Source of the DNA: Odontocerum albicorne | Lineage: Eukaryota; Arthropoda; Insecta; Trichoptera; Odontoceridae | Assembly (NCBI GenBank): GCA_949825065.1 | Contig: OX463849.1 | Coordinates: forward strand, 43,869,307-43,933,306 | Direction of reading: 5' to 3' | Length of the DNA: 64,000 nt | In this document: positions 1 to 10,555 of the stretch, piece after piece | Numbering within the stretch: the first letter of the stretch is position 1 | Layout: each line of letters opens with the position of its first letter | The notes under the pieces: generated by a model | Told to the model about the DNA's origin: nothing | Database searches by the model: none | What the model saw: the letters and a program-made list of their open reading frames with translations, nothing else | Position numbers and translations under genes: made by a program

Positions 1-44
1 ATGATTTAATCTTAAGCTATCACATACACAATGTTATATTCTCA

Positions 45-66
45 TTTTTTTTTTTTTTTTTTTTTT
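45..66. repeat. poly-T run (22 bp)
   Basis: An uninterrupted run of T. It could be the poly-A tail of a retroposed copy on the minus strand, but no recognisable element follows it, so it is called only a homopolymer. Confidence 0.9.
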
Positions 67-185
67 CCGCCTTCTCTTTCTTTTCCTTTGTTTCCTTTTA
101 ATTTTGTATATTATTCATGAATTTTATATAAATAAATAATAATTTGAATAATAAATGCGACAACGTAACTTCCTTAATTTTATTT

Positions 186-246
186 AGTTGGAAGTGGTTG
201 CCACAGGGCAATAAGCCCGCCCAACTTATTATACAGAAAATTGTTA
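186..246 (+). mobile_element. SINE1 3' fragment
   Basis: Matches the conserved 3' part of the SINE1 family: TTGGAAG, then GCCACAGGGCAATAAGCCC and a decayed form of the AACTTRTTATACAG end. The tRNA-like head is absent. Family copies elsewhere in the window carry GATTGCCACATGGCAATAA at the same place. Confidence 0.7.
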
Positions 247-837
247 AAATAAACAAACTTCAAACAGCTCACTACTTCAACAATAACATCAAAGTTAACG
301 TCTCATCATATTCTTCAATCATAACGCTCATTCACTTACAAGCATACGTGTATGTGGGTACCTTCAAGATCTTGACAGTGAAAAATAAAACGAATTTTAA
401 TTCAGCTCAGATGGAAAAATGTGTGAAAAAAAACATGACATCTATCTATAACTTTAACAGGTTCTATAACCAATATACAATTGGCGCCAGAAATACCAAA
501 CGAGACATTTTTGTAAATAATATTTATGTAATCAAGTAAGGCGGTAGGTAATTTTGATGCAGCATATAAAACCTCAACACAATAGCTATACAGTGTATCT
601 CTTGCAGTACAAGCAAAGTTACAATATATCTTCGTATGATTGTACATAAACAACTCCTTTAACTCCTTCAGCTTTCAGGAATTTCGTCTTGCACAGTAGT
701 CTGCATCTGACGTTTAGGCTCTCCAAAAAAAATACAAAAATATGCTGGAATATATGAAAAAAGTTTCTTGCGATATAGAACAGCGAATGATTGCCCAAAA
801 TGTGCACATCATATTGTTTGACGGTATGCAATTATAG
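247..837. other. AT-rich DNA, nothing recognised
   Basis: Only short open frames on both strands, none resembling a known protein. It may include upstream parts of the mariner relic at 838 that are too decayed to read. Confidence 0.5.
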
Positions 838-1110
838 AAGTCTCGAAACATGAAGGTTATAGTCCATCATACACAAAAGTAAGATTGTGCGCGATTTCTT
901 GGCCAAAAAAGTATCGATCACCCCCTTTCGCCTGTCTGATTTGGCTTCAAGCGACTTTTGGCTATTTCTAAATCTGAGATCGGCGATGAAAGGAAAGCAT
1001 TTCGACACGATTTCAAACACCCAGAATTTCCAACCGAGACTCAGAAGGTACTGTTAATTGTTACGTCATTGCGAATGAACCAGCGATGCCAGTGCTTTGA
1101 AACTTACGTA
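838..1110 (+). pseudogene. mariner transposase relic, C-terminal catalytic part
   Basis: One frame reads HKSKIVRDFLAKK, then SDLASSDFWLF, RSAMKGKHFDT and a stop. This is the usual mariner order: the HHDNA segment, then the D34D-region motif SPDLAPCDFFLFPKLK, then LKGKRF. The HH upstream lies in another frame, so the 'HHDNAPAH' block is broken by a deletion. The second catalytic Asp block is lost and the last is altered (SPDLAPCD to LSDLASSD). No TIRs were found around it. It was a DDD-type cut-and-paste transposase and is now dead. Downstream to about 1110 the other frames give weak C-terminal similarity only. Confidence 0.75.
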
Positions 1111-2221
1111 AGATAGTCAAAATGTATCACAAGCTAACTCGTTTATTCATCAACAGATAGCGCTGGTGGCTACGCGAAAATAAAATCAGTCACCTTTCTC
1201 ATTGGACAGACCGTGTATTATTCATATTAAAAACACTGTAATATAATTTCAGCTGTCCCGCAATATTAGAGGCATTTAATTTTCATGTTCACAATTACGA
1301 CGGTGTATAAAATTATCTATTCTATGTATCAACTTATAGAACCTATATAATGGCTAAACACTTGATGGCGCGTGGTTTAGAGATATTGAGCCAATTGAGT
1401 GACACATTGGGTGTATTTTCGGCACCGCTTAGCTCTTCCTCCATAGTACTCTTCCGTATGAATAAAAAATCAAATCCACATTATATAACAGGAAAAATCC
1501 GTGTAGTGTGGAATAAAATCCATTTACCCTCAAACATTTCAGTCGTGTTTTTCTCGGTATATCATATTTTCCTCTGTGTTTTATATCCAATTTTATGGCA
1601 TTAAAGAATAACAAAGGCATATATTTCATAATTAATAACGAGCATGGTGGCAACAAAGTATTAGTATAATAAGTTATAGTGAGTTTCAATGCACAAATAA
1701 CATTGAATTTATTTTCACATTTACTTTATTTTTCAAGTTATTTAATAATAATAAAATAAGCGAATGGACGGGCATATTCCGACTACCAACGCTTCGCATT
1801 CGCCAATTGTTATTTTTCAATTTCCACTATACCCCGACTTAAGGTACTTCTGGTTTTGCAGTTTGGTCACTTAAGCGACATGGCGGTATCTTTCTATACT
1901 GCAATTCTACTATATATTCTTACTATCCAACGTTTATTTAAGTTTTATATCGGTATTGATATGCGCTACGTGCATTTATACTCATAAGTGGTATAAGATT
2001 ATGCTACGAGTAACGACCGGGATCTGAAATGTTATATACAGAATTTTGTGCGAAGTAATGAAATCGCAGCCATTCATTCCATTTTTTTCATATTGCAACA
2101 CTACCTTTATTAAGTTGATTTTGACAGTTTTTTTTAATAATAGGCAATCCACCCAAACTAGAATGATATGTGCCATTAAATTCAAATTATAATGCAATTA
2201 TATGACAAAACATTTTTTTTA
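1111..2221. other. AT-rich spacer, nothing recognised
   Basis: No repeat family, tRNA-like block or credible exon seen. Open frames of 60-90 codons on both strands have low-complexity composition and no motif. Confidence 0.5.
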
Positions 2222-2472
2222 AATAACAATTCTAGACCATTTAAACTTTCAGCTGATTAAGCTTCAAAAATTTAACAATCGATCTATAAGTGAAAAAGTT
2301 CCACGAAAAAAGCAGAAACGCAACGTGAAATTATATGACTCAATATAATGAAAACAATTGTGGAAAAATAACAATTCTAGATAATTCCAAATTACAACTG
2401 ATTAAGCTTAAAAATATGAATAATCGATTTATAAACGGAAACGTTCCTCGACGAAAGAAGAAACGCAACATT
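2222..2472. repeat. two direct copies of a ~105-bp segment, period ~145 bp
   Basis: The blocks beginning AATAACAATTCTAG at 2222 and 2367 both run through GATTAAGCTT, AATCGATYTATAA and AGAAACGCAAC. The second block overlaps the C-terminal end of the minus-strand LINE relic at 2392-2667. On the minus strand the two copies read NVAFLLSSRNVSVYKSI and HVAFLLFSWNFFTYRSI, both ending KLNQL, so the end of the LINE gene was duplicated in tandem. Confidence 0.65.
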
Positions 2473-2667
2473 CATTGGACGCGGTAAAGATACGTTTTTT
2501 AGTAAATAAAATCTGTCTCCCAAAGGACAACCGAAAAATACATGGTCTATAGTTTCATCACCCAGACCACACTCGCAGCTAGGAATCTCCATAAAACTCA
2601 TTATGTAAAGGTGAATAGCCACCACGCAGTGGCCCGCCCGCAAACAATACGTGACGGATACGTCCAT
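2392..2667 (-). pseudogene. non-LTR retrotransposon C-terminal relic (zinc-knuckle)
   Basis: An open frame of about 91 residues reads LRAGHCVVAIHLYIM, then PSCECG, ETIDHVFFGCPL. The RxGH...CxCG...ET..H.....CP arrangement is the CCHC-type knuckle at the C terminus of R1-, I- and jockey-type non-LTR retrotransposon polyproteins, after the RNase H-like region. The exact clade cannot be fixed from this much. The upstream reverse transcriptase is missing (5'-truncated). It is a relic, not a functional gene. Confidence 0.7.
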
Positions 2668-3055
2668 CTTGATTATTCTTATTGTATTAAACTATGGTTT
2701 TAAAGGGATAGTTTGTTTGATTGATTTACATATATCCAGAGCCCTTATATACACCAACGACATTCTAATCCATCACTCATCGGTGTCAAGTATCCTATAT
2801 TTTAAATTTTATTTGAAAGGTTAGTTACTGGCTGTGAAGGAACAATCAGCAGAACAGGATTCCGATAGATATTATGCGCCAAAAAACATAACCTCTAATT
2901 TAATGTTTATCAGGAGCTTATTTTAGTATTATTTCAGTATTTATCAGAAGCTTATTTCAGTGTTTTTTTAATACTTTGTCTTTAAAAGAATAATGTTGAC
3001 ATATTTTATTGTCAGACTTGTATCCTGGATATCACTCCGAAGAAATGAGAAAAGA

Positions 3056-3350
3056 TATAAAATACACGTTATACACGTTAACATCTCAATGTGATATTGC
3101 TAGATGGTGTAAGTCGAGGAGCAGTTAGTGTAAGTCGAGGAGCACGTTAATATGTATGGTGTAAGTCGAGAAGCAAGTTAATATCTCAAAAATACACGTT
3201 AATATCTCAACGTGATATTGCTAGATGGTGTAAGTCGAGGAGCAGTTAGTGTAAGTCGAGGTGTAAGTCGTGGAGCACGTTAATATCTCAAAAATACACG
3301 TTAATATCTCAACGTGATATTGCTAGATGGTGTAAGTCGAGGAGCAGTTA
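3056..3350. repeat. tandem repeat, ~100-130 bp unit, 3 copies
   Basis: The unit contains AATACACGTTAATATCTCAA, GTGATATTGCTAGATGG and the submotif GTGTAAGTCGAGGAGCA, which is itself repeated within units. Copies start near 3060, 3190 and 3291. The unequal spacing comes from gain or loss of the submotif. Confidence 0.85.
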
Positions 3351-4554
3351 GCAATATCATAAAGCAGAAAAGGAAAACAGGGTAAGTTCGAGTGAAGCTA
3401 ATAAGAAAATGTAGAAAGGAAAGGAAGACGACCCCACGGGATAATTTTTTTTTTATCAGAAATAGCAAATTTTATCCCAGAAAAATAAGTTATGAACTTC
3501 ATAACGATATAACAAACTCTGGTATGATTATGAATGACTCAGCTGTGAGTAGAAGAATGGTGTTATCCAAAAGAAAGTCTATTCGACAACAGAAGAAGCA
3601 ACTCTTGACTGATGGTATGAATAAACAGAAGCTTACTTGAGCTATAAAATATTCTTGCTGGACTGCGGATAACTGGAGGAAGGTGTTTTTCTCACTTTTT
3701 TGAACAATTTGAAAGAAAAGTGTGCCTAACAGGTGTAATTTAATTCTACCCCTTGAATTTTTAAAGTCAATTGTGATATTTTTGGCTATTCGGATGTTCC
3801 TGAAGTTGTGCAATATTCCACTGAGATTTATTTTTCGATTGATTTTAGTCTTAAAAAATATGTTTCGTAATTTTGACTTACTTATTTTGCTGTTGTAGCT
3901 GTCATTTGTATTGTTATTGCATAATGTTCGATGAATTGAATAACTTTATTTTTGGTTGATATTCGTTTTTTTTCAAGAAGGGTTTCAATCGTATCGATCT
4001 ATATCTACTTCAAGATGTTGGAGATATGGTTGGTGTATACAGCTTTAAGAAGTTTTTGAAGGCACCCCTTTTTTGAAGATTTGAATCCCGAGTTAAAATA
4101 GTCTTAAATATATTCGGCTCTCTAAACGGGGCTATAAACATTTTACTTTTATTATTATTGAGAAGCGTGTTTTCGTGAGATGCTTGTATTAAAAAGTGGG
4201 GGGCTGTAGGAAACAAGGTCACCGTCACAATTAGTACCGTATATGAATCGATAAGTTCTCAAAATTGATTTGCATAGTGGTATGTTAGTACTCGCATTAA
4301 AGTATATAAGCAAAGGAAAAGGTTCGAAAGGGAGTGAATATAATAGAGCGGTAGAAGTACGTGCCTTGAATAATTTATTATAACAATGTATAACAAAGAA
4401 AGGAATGATCGGTTAAAAGACAACTGTTAGAAACAAATGTTTTAAGAATAATTAAGAAACGATAGTTTGGTCACATTTAGAGAATGAGCTGCGAAAGATT
4501 TAGATAATAAATATAACATATATGGATGAAATTAATGGAGAATAAATAACGACT
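3351..4554. other. AT-rich spacer, nothing recognised
   Basis: A plus-strand frame at 3392-3640 is rich in K, R and S from A-rich sequence and matches nothing I know. No splice-framed exon or repeat was recognised. Confidence 0.45.
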
Positions 4555-4718
4555 TGTATTCTAACTCGGAGGTTGCGGGTTCGATTCCCGCTCGAACCCA
4601 GATTATATCAAATATTTTCAAACTAGTTTTCATTTAAGGTCTCATAAATAGCTTTCTGGTAGGTTGTGGGAGATAAGCAATAATCCCTCAAGGTTGTACT
4701 GTATTCTAAGAAAGTGTT
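4555..4718 (+). mobile_element. SINE1 copy lacking the A-box end
   Basis: Contains GGAGGTTGCGGGTTCGATTC (a perfect Pol III B box), then ACCCAGATT, TTTTCATTTAAGGTCTC, TTTCTGGTAGGTTG and the 3' end AGGTTGTACTGTATTC. The body order is the same as in the other SINE1 copies. The first ~35 bp with the A box are missing. Confidence 0.85.
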
Positions 4719-4728
4719 TAAAATGGTT

Positions 4729-4800
4729 TGCTCTGGCACTGTTATAGACTAGACGTAATTTGTTTAGTAATTTTGGGTTCGAGACCCGAGCTAGAGTGCC
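4729..4800 (+). other. tRNA-like block with B box
   Basis: A GGCACT/AGTGCC pair encloses about 60 nt with a T-arm-like hairpin (TTGGG TTCGAGA CCCGA) and a perfect B box GGTTCGAGACC. The D arm and anticodon arm do not fold canonically and five extra bases separate the T arm from the acceptor strand. It is more likely an old tRNA-derived retroposon remnant than a tRNA gene. Confidence 0.3.
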
Positions 4801-5500
4801 ATGAGGAGAGTTTGCTCTTTAAACGGCGCTATTGAAAATTGTCATTTGAAAGATAAACTGAAGAAATAATGTGAGAATATAGTTTGTGATAGTTTAACTT
4901 ACGAAAGGTATGAAATATAAGAAACAAAAGAGCATAATGGATGAAATTTGTGTTAGCGAATGAGGTGAGAGTTGTGCGCGTGCGTAGAAAAGCGTAGTAG
5001 TCCATTATTTTTGTTTAAGCCAGAAGAAACAAAGAATGAACAAAGGTTTACATGTGACTTCATTGTTCAATATTTATTGAAGAAGGAAATTTGCAGTCAG
5101 AATAATATTTATGCATAAAAAATAAAGTTTAATTAATTATGTATAATTCCGCACAGAGTTTCAACAGCATTAGTAAACCTTAATCTAAAGAGACATGTTG
5201 AATTTTCTCACCGTTATTTCTCACATATCAGCACACGGAGCAAATGCAATTCCGTATTCAGAATGCATAACGCGAAGACAGAGCACGACGGGAATGATAT
5301 CGAATGAAAGATGATATTTCTATCATGGTTATTTCATCTCCGAATGGAAGGGATATTTATGACTTGAATGAATAGTTATTTTCAGTTAAATGCGATTTCC
5401 AAACGTCTTGATCAAATCGAGCCATTTTGACAAATACTGGAGTGGGTAGTTTCAGCTCAATTGATTTCAGGCTAAAAATGATTTAGTTTTAACAAATCTC

Positions 5501-5595
5501 ACCTGCCTGGTCTAGTTGATAAGATATTTGACTTCCACCCGTTTTTTTTGGGTTCAATTCCTGATGGTATCCGAATATTTATTAAAAAATTGGTA
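5501..5595 (+). mobile_element. SINE1 5' half
   Basis: Contains the A-box region TGGTCTAGTTGATAAGA, a decayed B box GGGTTCAATTCC and TGGTATCCGAATATTTATT. The homology stops there and the conserved 3' half is missing. Confidence 0.75.
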
Positions 5596-5611
5596 CCTAT
5601 TTGTAACAGAA

Positions 5612-5860
5612 TTTCGTCTGGTAACAGTACTCGCGCGCTAGACTTGTTGCTCATGCGTTGACACTTGTGCGAGTGTTGTTACCTCTACACTTGGTATTGC
5701 CACCATAAATGATGACGAATCGCCAATTTTGTACTTAATCCAGTGGTTCTAAACCCGATGGCTCAATTAATGGGGACGAAGAAAATGTTTTCTCCTAGTC
5801 GCTATTAAATATAGCCCAATCACCAATTCGAGCATATTGAAGAATACTTACCATGCGAAT
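5612..5860 (+). mobile_element. element X copy
   Basis: Shares, in order, the blocks TAACAGTACTCGC, GGTATTGCC, GTACTTAATCCAGTGGTTCT, AACCCGATGGCTC and ATTCGAGCATATTGAAGA with copies at 15238, 18945 (minus) and 41968. No coding capacity seen. The end palindrome (CTTCAATATGTCCGAAT facing ATTCGGACATATTGAAG in better copies) is decayed here. Confidence 0.55.
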
Positions 5861-6065
5861 GAAAAAATCATAGGTTTTTAATGTAAATTTTAAAGTTCAA
5901 TGTTGTATTAAGTTTAAATCAATTTCGTTTATCAATAAAATACTCGTACTTATTGACATTAAGCGATTAGAGGATTTTATAAAGATAAGGGTTTCAATAC
6001 AGGCCTGACCAACTGATCACGGATAACCTTAAACCAGCCTCATTAAAGAAGGTGCACAGCACATC

Positions 6066-6534
6066 CTTTCCGAAATCGTTCCTCCGAAAATATAGAGACA
6101 TTAAAAAAATGCTGAGAGATCTAATAAATTGGATGGTCCCAGATATCTTTCGCATAATCACGAGCCCTTAAGATCCTTGGTTGAAATCCATTCACAATTT
6201 CATTAAGAGCACGGCACGACACCTCTAAAAAAACTATATGCTGTTGCTAGGTGAATGAATGGAGAGAAAATTTTGACTCCAGAGGTTGAAATTTGCCAAT
6301 AGAAAAAAATCGTTCCTCCGAAAATCAGGACACACGTTAAAAGCAATGCTGAGAAATCAAATAAATTGGATGACCCCATACATATTTCGCATAACTACCA
6401 GCTCCCAGATTCTTTGGTTGAAATCCATTCACAGTTTCATTAAGACTACGGCACCTTTGAAAAAAAACTATACGCCGTTGCTAGGTTAATGAATAGAGAT
6501 AAATATTTGACTCCAGAGGTTTAAATTTGCCTCT
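6066..6534. repeat. direct tandem duplication, ~233-bp unit, 2 copies
   Basis: Both halves contain ATCGTTCCTCCGAAAAT, ATAAATTGGATG, CTTTGGTTGAAATCCATTCAC-like sequence, GTTGCTAGGT and TTGACTCCAGAGGTT. The first copy of the core starts at 6076, the second at 6309. They have diverged by many substitutions, so the duplication is old. An open frame in the second copy (6286-6489) is not shared with the first and is not considered a gene. Confidence 0.85.
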
Positions 6535-8481
6535 AGAGACATTTCATACTTGGCTCTAAATCATTTTGAAACACTTCAACATTTAAAAAATGGAAAAATT
6601 ACGTTATGGATCGACTCACTCGATCTATGGTTAGGAATAGTCCGTACGACACATGCTGCAGTGCTCGAGGAGCCCGGTGTCTCGCACTGAAGAGAACTTG
6701 ACCAGAGAAACGCCCAGTGCTGTCCAGTTGGCAGAACTTTTAACTGAAATAGTTTAGCGCCTTTAACACGATAACAAAAACAGGACGAATAGATAATGAT
6801 CTATTTTTATTTATTCTTTTAAAAATATCACATATTATAGAGTATCAGAAGATGTAATGTTTGTAGTAGATTATGCAGGTCTTAAAAACTTTCATTATAT
6901 AATAATCTTGGACTATGAATTGAATCTATAATTGCAATTATGATAAATAATAAATTATGTAATTTGAATTCATATATTGTACAGTCACATCACAATGTAA
7001 TGAATTATTTAACAATTGTTTAAATAGTTCAAGCATCACTTTGTGGAAATCAATAATCAATGGAATAAAAATGAAACAGTTGATTTTGTTTCACTCCACT
7101 GTATTTATAACCATGTCGTTATGCGCACTTTGTGTCGTTTTTAGATTAATTAGTTAAACGAAATGTCATGTTATTGACATTGTTCATGGTCTTATGGGGA
7201 ATACGATAAAAAATGACAATAGAAATATTATGTATGGTCTTTTGGGAAAATAGAACATATAATCTGTTTTATTGTTTTATGTGGTTAAAATATCATAAAT
7301 ACTCGTAATCAATTATAATTATCCTGTTTACCTCCTCATTCTCTATTCCCTATAAGACATTTTTTTAAATTACATTTTTTTTAAGTCATGTCTTTCTCTA
7401 TTTCCCATAAGATTATGGACAGTGTAAGTTACATGTAGTTTATTGTAACTAACTCCCGTGAAGATACACTGTGTGTTGAAAACATAACGATGTGTTAAAA
7501 AATTGTTGAAATAAAGTCAAGCGTTTGATTTTATTTCATTATATTTATTAATCAAGTATAATATCACCCAAGTTTTCAAAATTTCCTTTTTTTTAAAGCG
7601 ATATTGATATCGTTGAATTAAAAGAAGCTTTATGATTTCAGAACAACTGTTCTGTATTTTTAAGTTTCCATTTAAATTTACAACTCGGTGAAAACTATCC
7701 TTTGAAGGGCTCCTTTGTTAAATAAATACTGGAACACAGTTTTACGTTGAAAAGCAGAGGATCCCAAGAGCGGTTGGAACTATTTCTCAGCAAACTACCG
7801 ATGAAAGACGGTGTTTTACAAATATTTATCTTCCGAAAACACCACCAGTCACGTCTTCTGATACGATAAACGGAGAAGACAGTCATTTCAACACAAAACA
7901 ACCAAGTCACCTTGCTATTATTCAAGTATTTTCTTTAGCACAGTTGCGTATCAAATCATTGTGTTTCCAAAGGATCCTTTTATCTTTCGCTGAACAAAAA
8001 TGTCCAGTTCACCTTGAATGCGTTTTGGTCTTTTTCTGTTGATATTTTCCCCTTTAGTTGGGAGGTTACAAAGCTTGCGGGAAATTTGTAAAACTGCAAA
8101 AATTCAATGAAAACCTCTCAAGGATAGTCAATGGAAGTGTCAGCTCTGATAATCATCGTGATTCAATTTAGATACGGAGAAAAGTTTTCTTCTTTCGCTC
8201 TTGCAATATACTTTTAACCTTCGATTGTTAGATGTATTGAAGGGTTTTATTTCAATGTGAGAAAGAAGTACACAAAGGATCTCCAATATACTTTAAGTCT
8301 ATTTCTAAAATGAATTGAGAACGAGGAAGGGGTAGAATGAGGGCAGAATGGAAGTAGATGTCGGAGAAAAATTAAGAAATAGAAATATGACAAGTACATC
8401 CGTATACATCTCCGTATATTTTTAAATGTTACATATATCGTACATGTGTATCCATGTATGTGTTGCTAGTGTGCATGTGTT
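6535..8481. other. AT-rich spacer, faint repeats only
   Basis: Related sentences occur near 7080-7120 and 7525-7560 (GTTGATTTTGTTTCA against GTTTGATTTTATTTCA), and ATGGTCTTATGGGGAAT at 7189 faces CTATTTCCCATAAGAT near 7400, suggesting a decayed inverted or tandem element. No protein motif was recognised in the open frames. Confidence 0.4.
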
Positions 8482-8690
8482 GGCGGCCGTGGTCTAACGG
8501 TTAGCATTCACACTGAGCAAGCGGGCGCCCCAGGTATTCTTGGACCGTTTTTACATCTGAATTTGATTTCTGTAGCTTATATGGTACTTATCGTAAATTC
8601 CGAAAGCGCTATTAAGCAAATAGCGCTAAGCTAAAAATATTGCCTATTGAAAAAACATTGGTATGCTTGCCTTCGGAACTTTGGATTTGA
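8482..8690 (+). mobile_element. SINE2 copy (tRNA-Glu-like head)
   Basis: Begins GGCGGCCGTGGTCTAACGG and TTAGCATTCACACTGAGC, which fits a tRNA-Glu-type A box and anticodon arm. The B box is decayed (CCAGGTATTC). The body has TTCTGTAGCTTATATGGTAC, shared in inverse orientation with the copy at 61565-61917. The far body seen in the other copies is absent, so this copy is 3'-truncated or internally deleted. Confidence 0.75.
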
Positions 8691-8867
8691 TTTGTCAAGA
8701 CTCTGTGCTTGCTGAAACGCAAGAGCTTACACACTATACACCCATACAAGCACAAACGTCTTCTATTCACAGAATGGTTCAGAATCATACGCGATCACGA
8801 GGGATTGCCTATCGTCGTGTATTTGTAGATATTAACAGATGTATATTGTATTTTATAACATTTTTGT

Positions 8868-9061
8868 TGAAGACAGTACGATCTGGTGTATTAATTGGCT
8901 TGTGGTAATCTTTTCCAACCAACTTGATTAAAATATATTAAAGAAATCTTGAGTGACAATCAGGTTGAAATCGTTTGTAATATATCTGGGTACCAATAGG
9001 AATCAAGTCCGCAACCCACGAATTGGGAGACAGGCGTCTTACCAACTAGACCACGGAGGTC
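8868..9061 (-). mobile_element. SINE1, near full length
   Basis: On the minus strand it reads GACCTCCGTGGTCTAGTTGG, AAGACGCCTGTCTCC, a decayed B box, TTGGTACCCAGATA, TTTAATATATTTTAATCAAG, GTTGGTTGGAAAAGATTACC and a 3' end resembling CAGATCGTACTG. A and B box order and the conserved 3' half are both present, making this one of the better reference copies. Confidence 0.9.
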
Positions 9062-9221
9062 ATCAATGTATTTATGTGCATTAATATATACTTGCATCTG
9101 ATTGGTAGATAGTCTTAAAAATATATTTATTAAGAAACATCTTTACGTCCCTTGGATATTATATTTATTAGTAAGTATGAAAAATTAGATATTTAGATAG
9201 AAAAACAAAAATATTGATGGT

Positions 9222-9364
9222 TTTATTGCAATGTGGAAATCTCATCCAACTAACCAGAAATATTTTGAAGAGGCATGAAATGTAACCCTGCTTTTCCAAA
9301 AGGAATCGAATCAGCAACCACCAGGTTGAAAGATGGACTTCTTATCTACTAGGTTACAGGGGCC
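9222..9364 (-). mobile_element. SINE1 copy, diverged
   Basis: On the minus strand the head reads CTAGTAGATAAGAAGTCC, then CTGGTGGTTGCTGATTCGAT as the B-box area, and a 3' half containing TTCTGGTTAGTTGGATGAG. Both ends are more decayed than in the copy at 8868-9061. Confidence 0.75.
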
Positions 9365-9889
9365 CTCACTCGTTTGAGGGCTTTAGGTTGTAGACCACTA
9401 TTTTTCAGGTGTCTCCCGTAAACCCGTTCCTCTTGAATGATGCTTAAGGTTTCCAGATACTTCATCATAACATCCCACTAGCTTAGTCTCGGTTGTTCAA
9501 AAGGTCTCGTATCTTCGTTTTCTCTCGACTGTTGTGTTGTATCACCCTTTTGTCACATAGAATACAACCTTACTTATTTGCATATAATCATTTATTTGAA
9601 TCATTCAGAGATAATTATGATTTTCCCAACTGTTATTAGACATAACTGGACAGTCATCAACCAGGCGCGAACGCAGAACTAATAGCTGCCGTTATCGGTA
9701 AAATTAGTCTGAAACGTTAAGTAAATAACTTCAAATAAAATACGCTGTTAGTTTACTCGTATTATTCCAAAAACAGTTTATTCCAATAATATCTAACCAG
9801 ATAAATTTTAAATTTCTTTATGTGAAAAATAGACTACCGCCCTTTTTCCGGCTAGTATAGGTAATTGTTGGTAGACCTAGAAAGTGTTG

Positions 9890-10075
9890 GAATGGCAGCC
9901 AAAGACAGGGAAAATAAGGGTCCTGAGACCCCTAGCAAGATAGTCGGATAGATTTAGAAATGTGGCTGTGACCAATTGGAAGAAGCAATGTGCCTAGGAT
10001 AGGAACGAGTGGAGGAGAAGAGGGGAGGGCTTTATCCAGCACTGGAGTTAACCTAGCTGATGATGACTATTGGAA
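9890..10075 (+). pseudogene. LINE-F: RTE-type C-terminal relic
   Basis: The frame around 9960-10050 reads VTNWKKQCA, a stop, then DRNEWRRRGEGF. This is the extreme C terminus typical of RTE-type endonuclease-reverse transcriptases (GRPRTRW...DL..LG..NW...A.DR..WR). After the stop comes CTGATGATGA, as in the TGATGA-rich 3' tails of such elements. The reverse transcriptase itself is missing. Assignment rests on the NW..A.DRNEWRR motif. Confidence 0.6.
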
Positions 10076-10130
10076 ATGGAACCCAAAACTTCTGAGTAGA
10101 CGACAGGAAATCTATAAACTAGGCCATGGT
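10076..10130 (-). mobile_element. SINE1 head fragment
   Basis: On the minus strand CATGGCCTAGTTTATAGAT and CTGTCGTCTACTC match the A-box half of SINE1. It abuts the end of the LINE-F relic. Confidence 0.5.
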
Positions 10131-10447
10131 TGACAAACTGCAAATATAATCAGGTTTTCCAAATGAGGCTTTTTACATAATTTTCGATTCAGTATAACGT
10201 TAACATCTAGCGGTGAGTTGAGTAAGAGTTAAGATTTATTCAAACCGCAATCAAACTTTATCGCATTTACTAAAGCGGCTTAAGACATTCCCGCTCTTTA
10301 TTTATATTGATTTTTTCCGGCATCGGAAACTTCGGTTGGTTGTTTGAAACCACCATAGATTTTTTTATAAATTGGAGTATTCTCTTTGCTTAGAAACAAC
10401 AAATGGATTTCAGTATGATTTATACTTGACTTTTTTGACATATTTCT
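10131..10447. other. AT-rich spacer
   Basis: Apart from a short SINE1-like piece near 10145-10180 (CAGGTTTTCCAAATGAGGC), nothing was recognised. Confidence 0.4.
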
Positions 10448-10545
10448 GGCTGGTTGGAGGAGATTGTCTCATGGTAATAACCCAATTAGGTTGTACTGTA
10501 TACAACAAAAGGGAAACGGCGTGATTGTATGTATGTATGTAAAAA
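10448..10545 (+). mobile_element. SINE1 3' end fused to LINE-A 3' terminus
   Basis: Positions 10448-10508 are the conserved SINE1 3' half (GGCTGGTTGGAGGAGATTG, AGGTTGTACTGTATACAAC). They run without a gap into GGGAAACGGCGTGATTGTAT and TGTATG repeats, which is the last ~30 bp of LINE-A as seen at 12500-12550 and 36115-36150. Other SINE1 copies instead end in GTGTAATACAATA. Confidence 0.7.
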
Positions 10546-10555
10546 AAATATGAAA

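Noticed and set aside
4161..4230. GTGGGGGGCTG run as a telomere-like or regulatory repeat
   Set aside because: A single short G run, no periodicity.
8482..8560. tRNA-Glu gene on the plus strand
   Set aside because: The head resembles tRNA-Glu but the acceptor and T arms do not close, and the block continues into a body shared with other copies. It is a SINE head.
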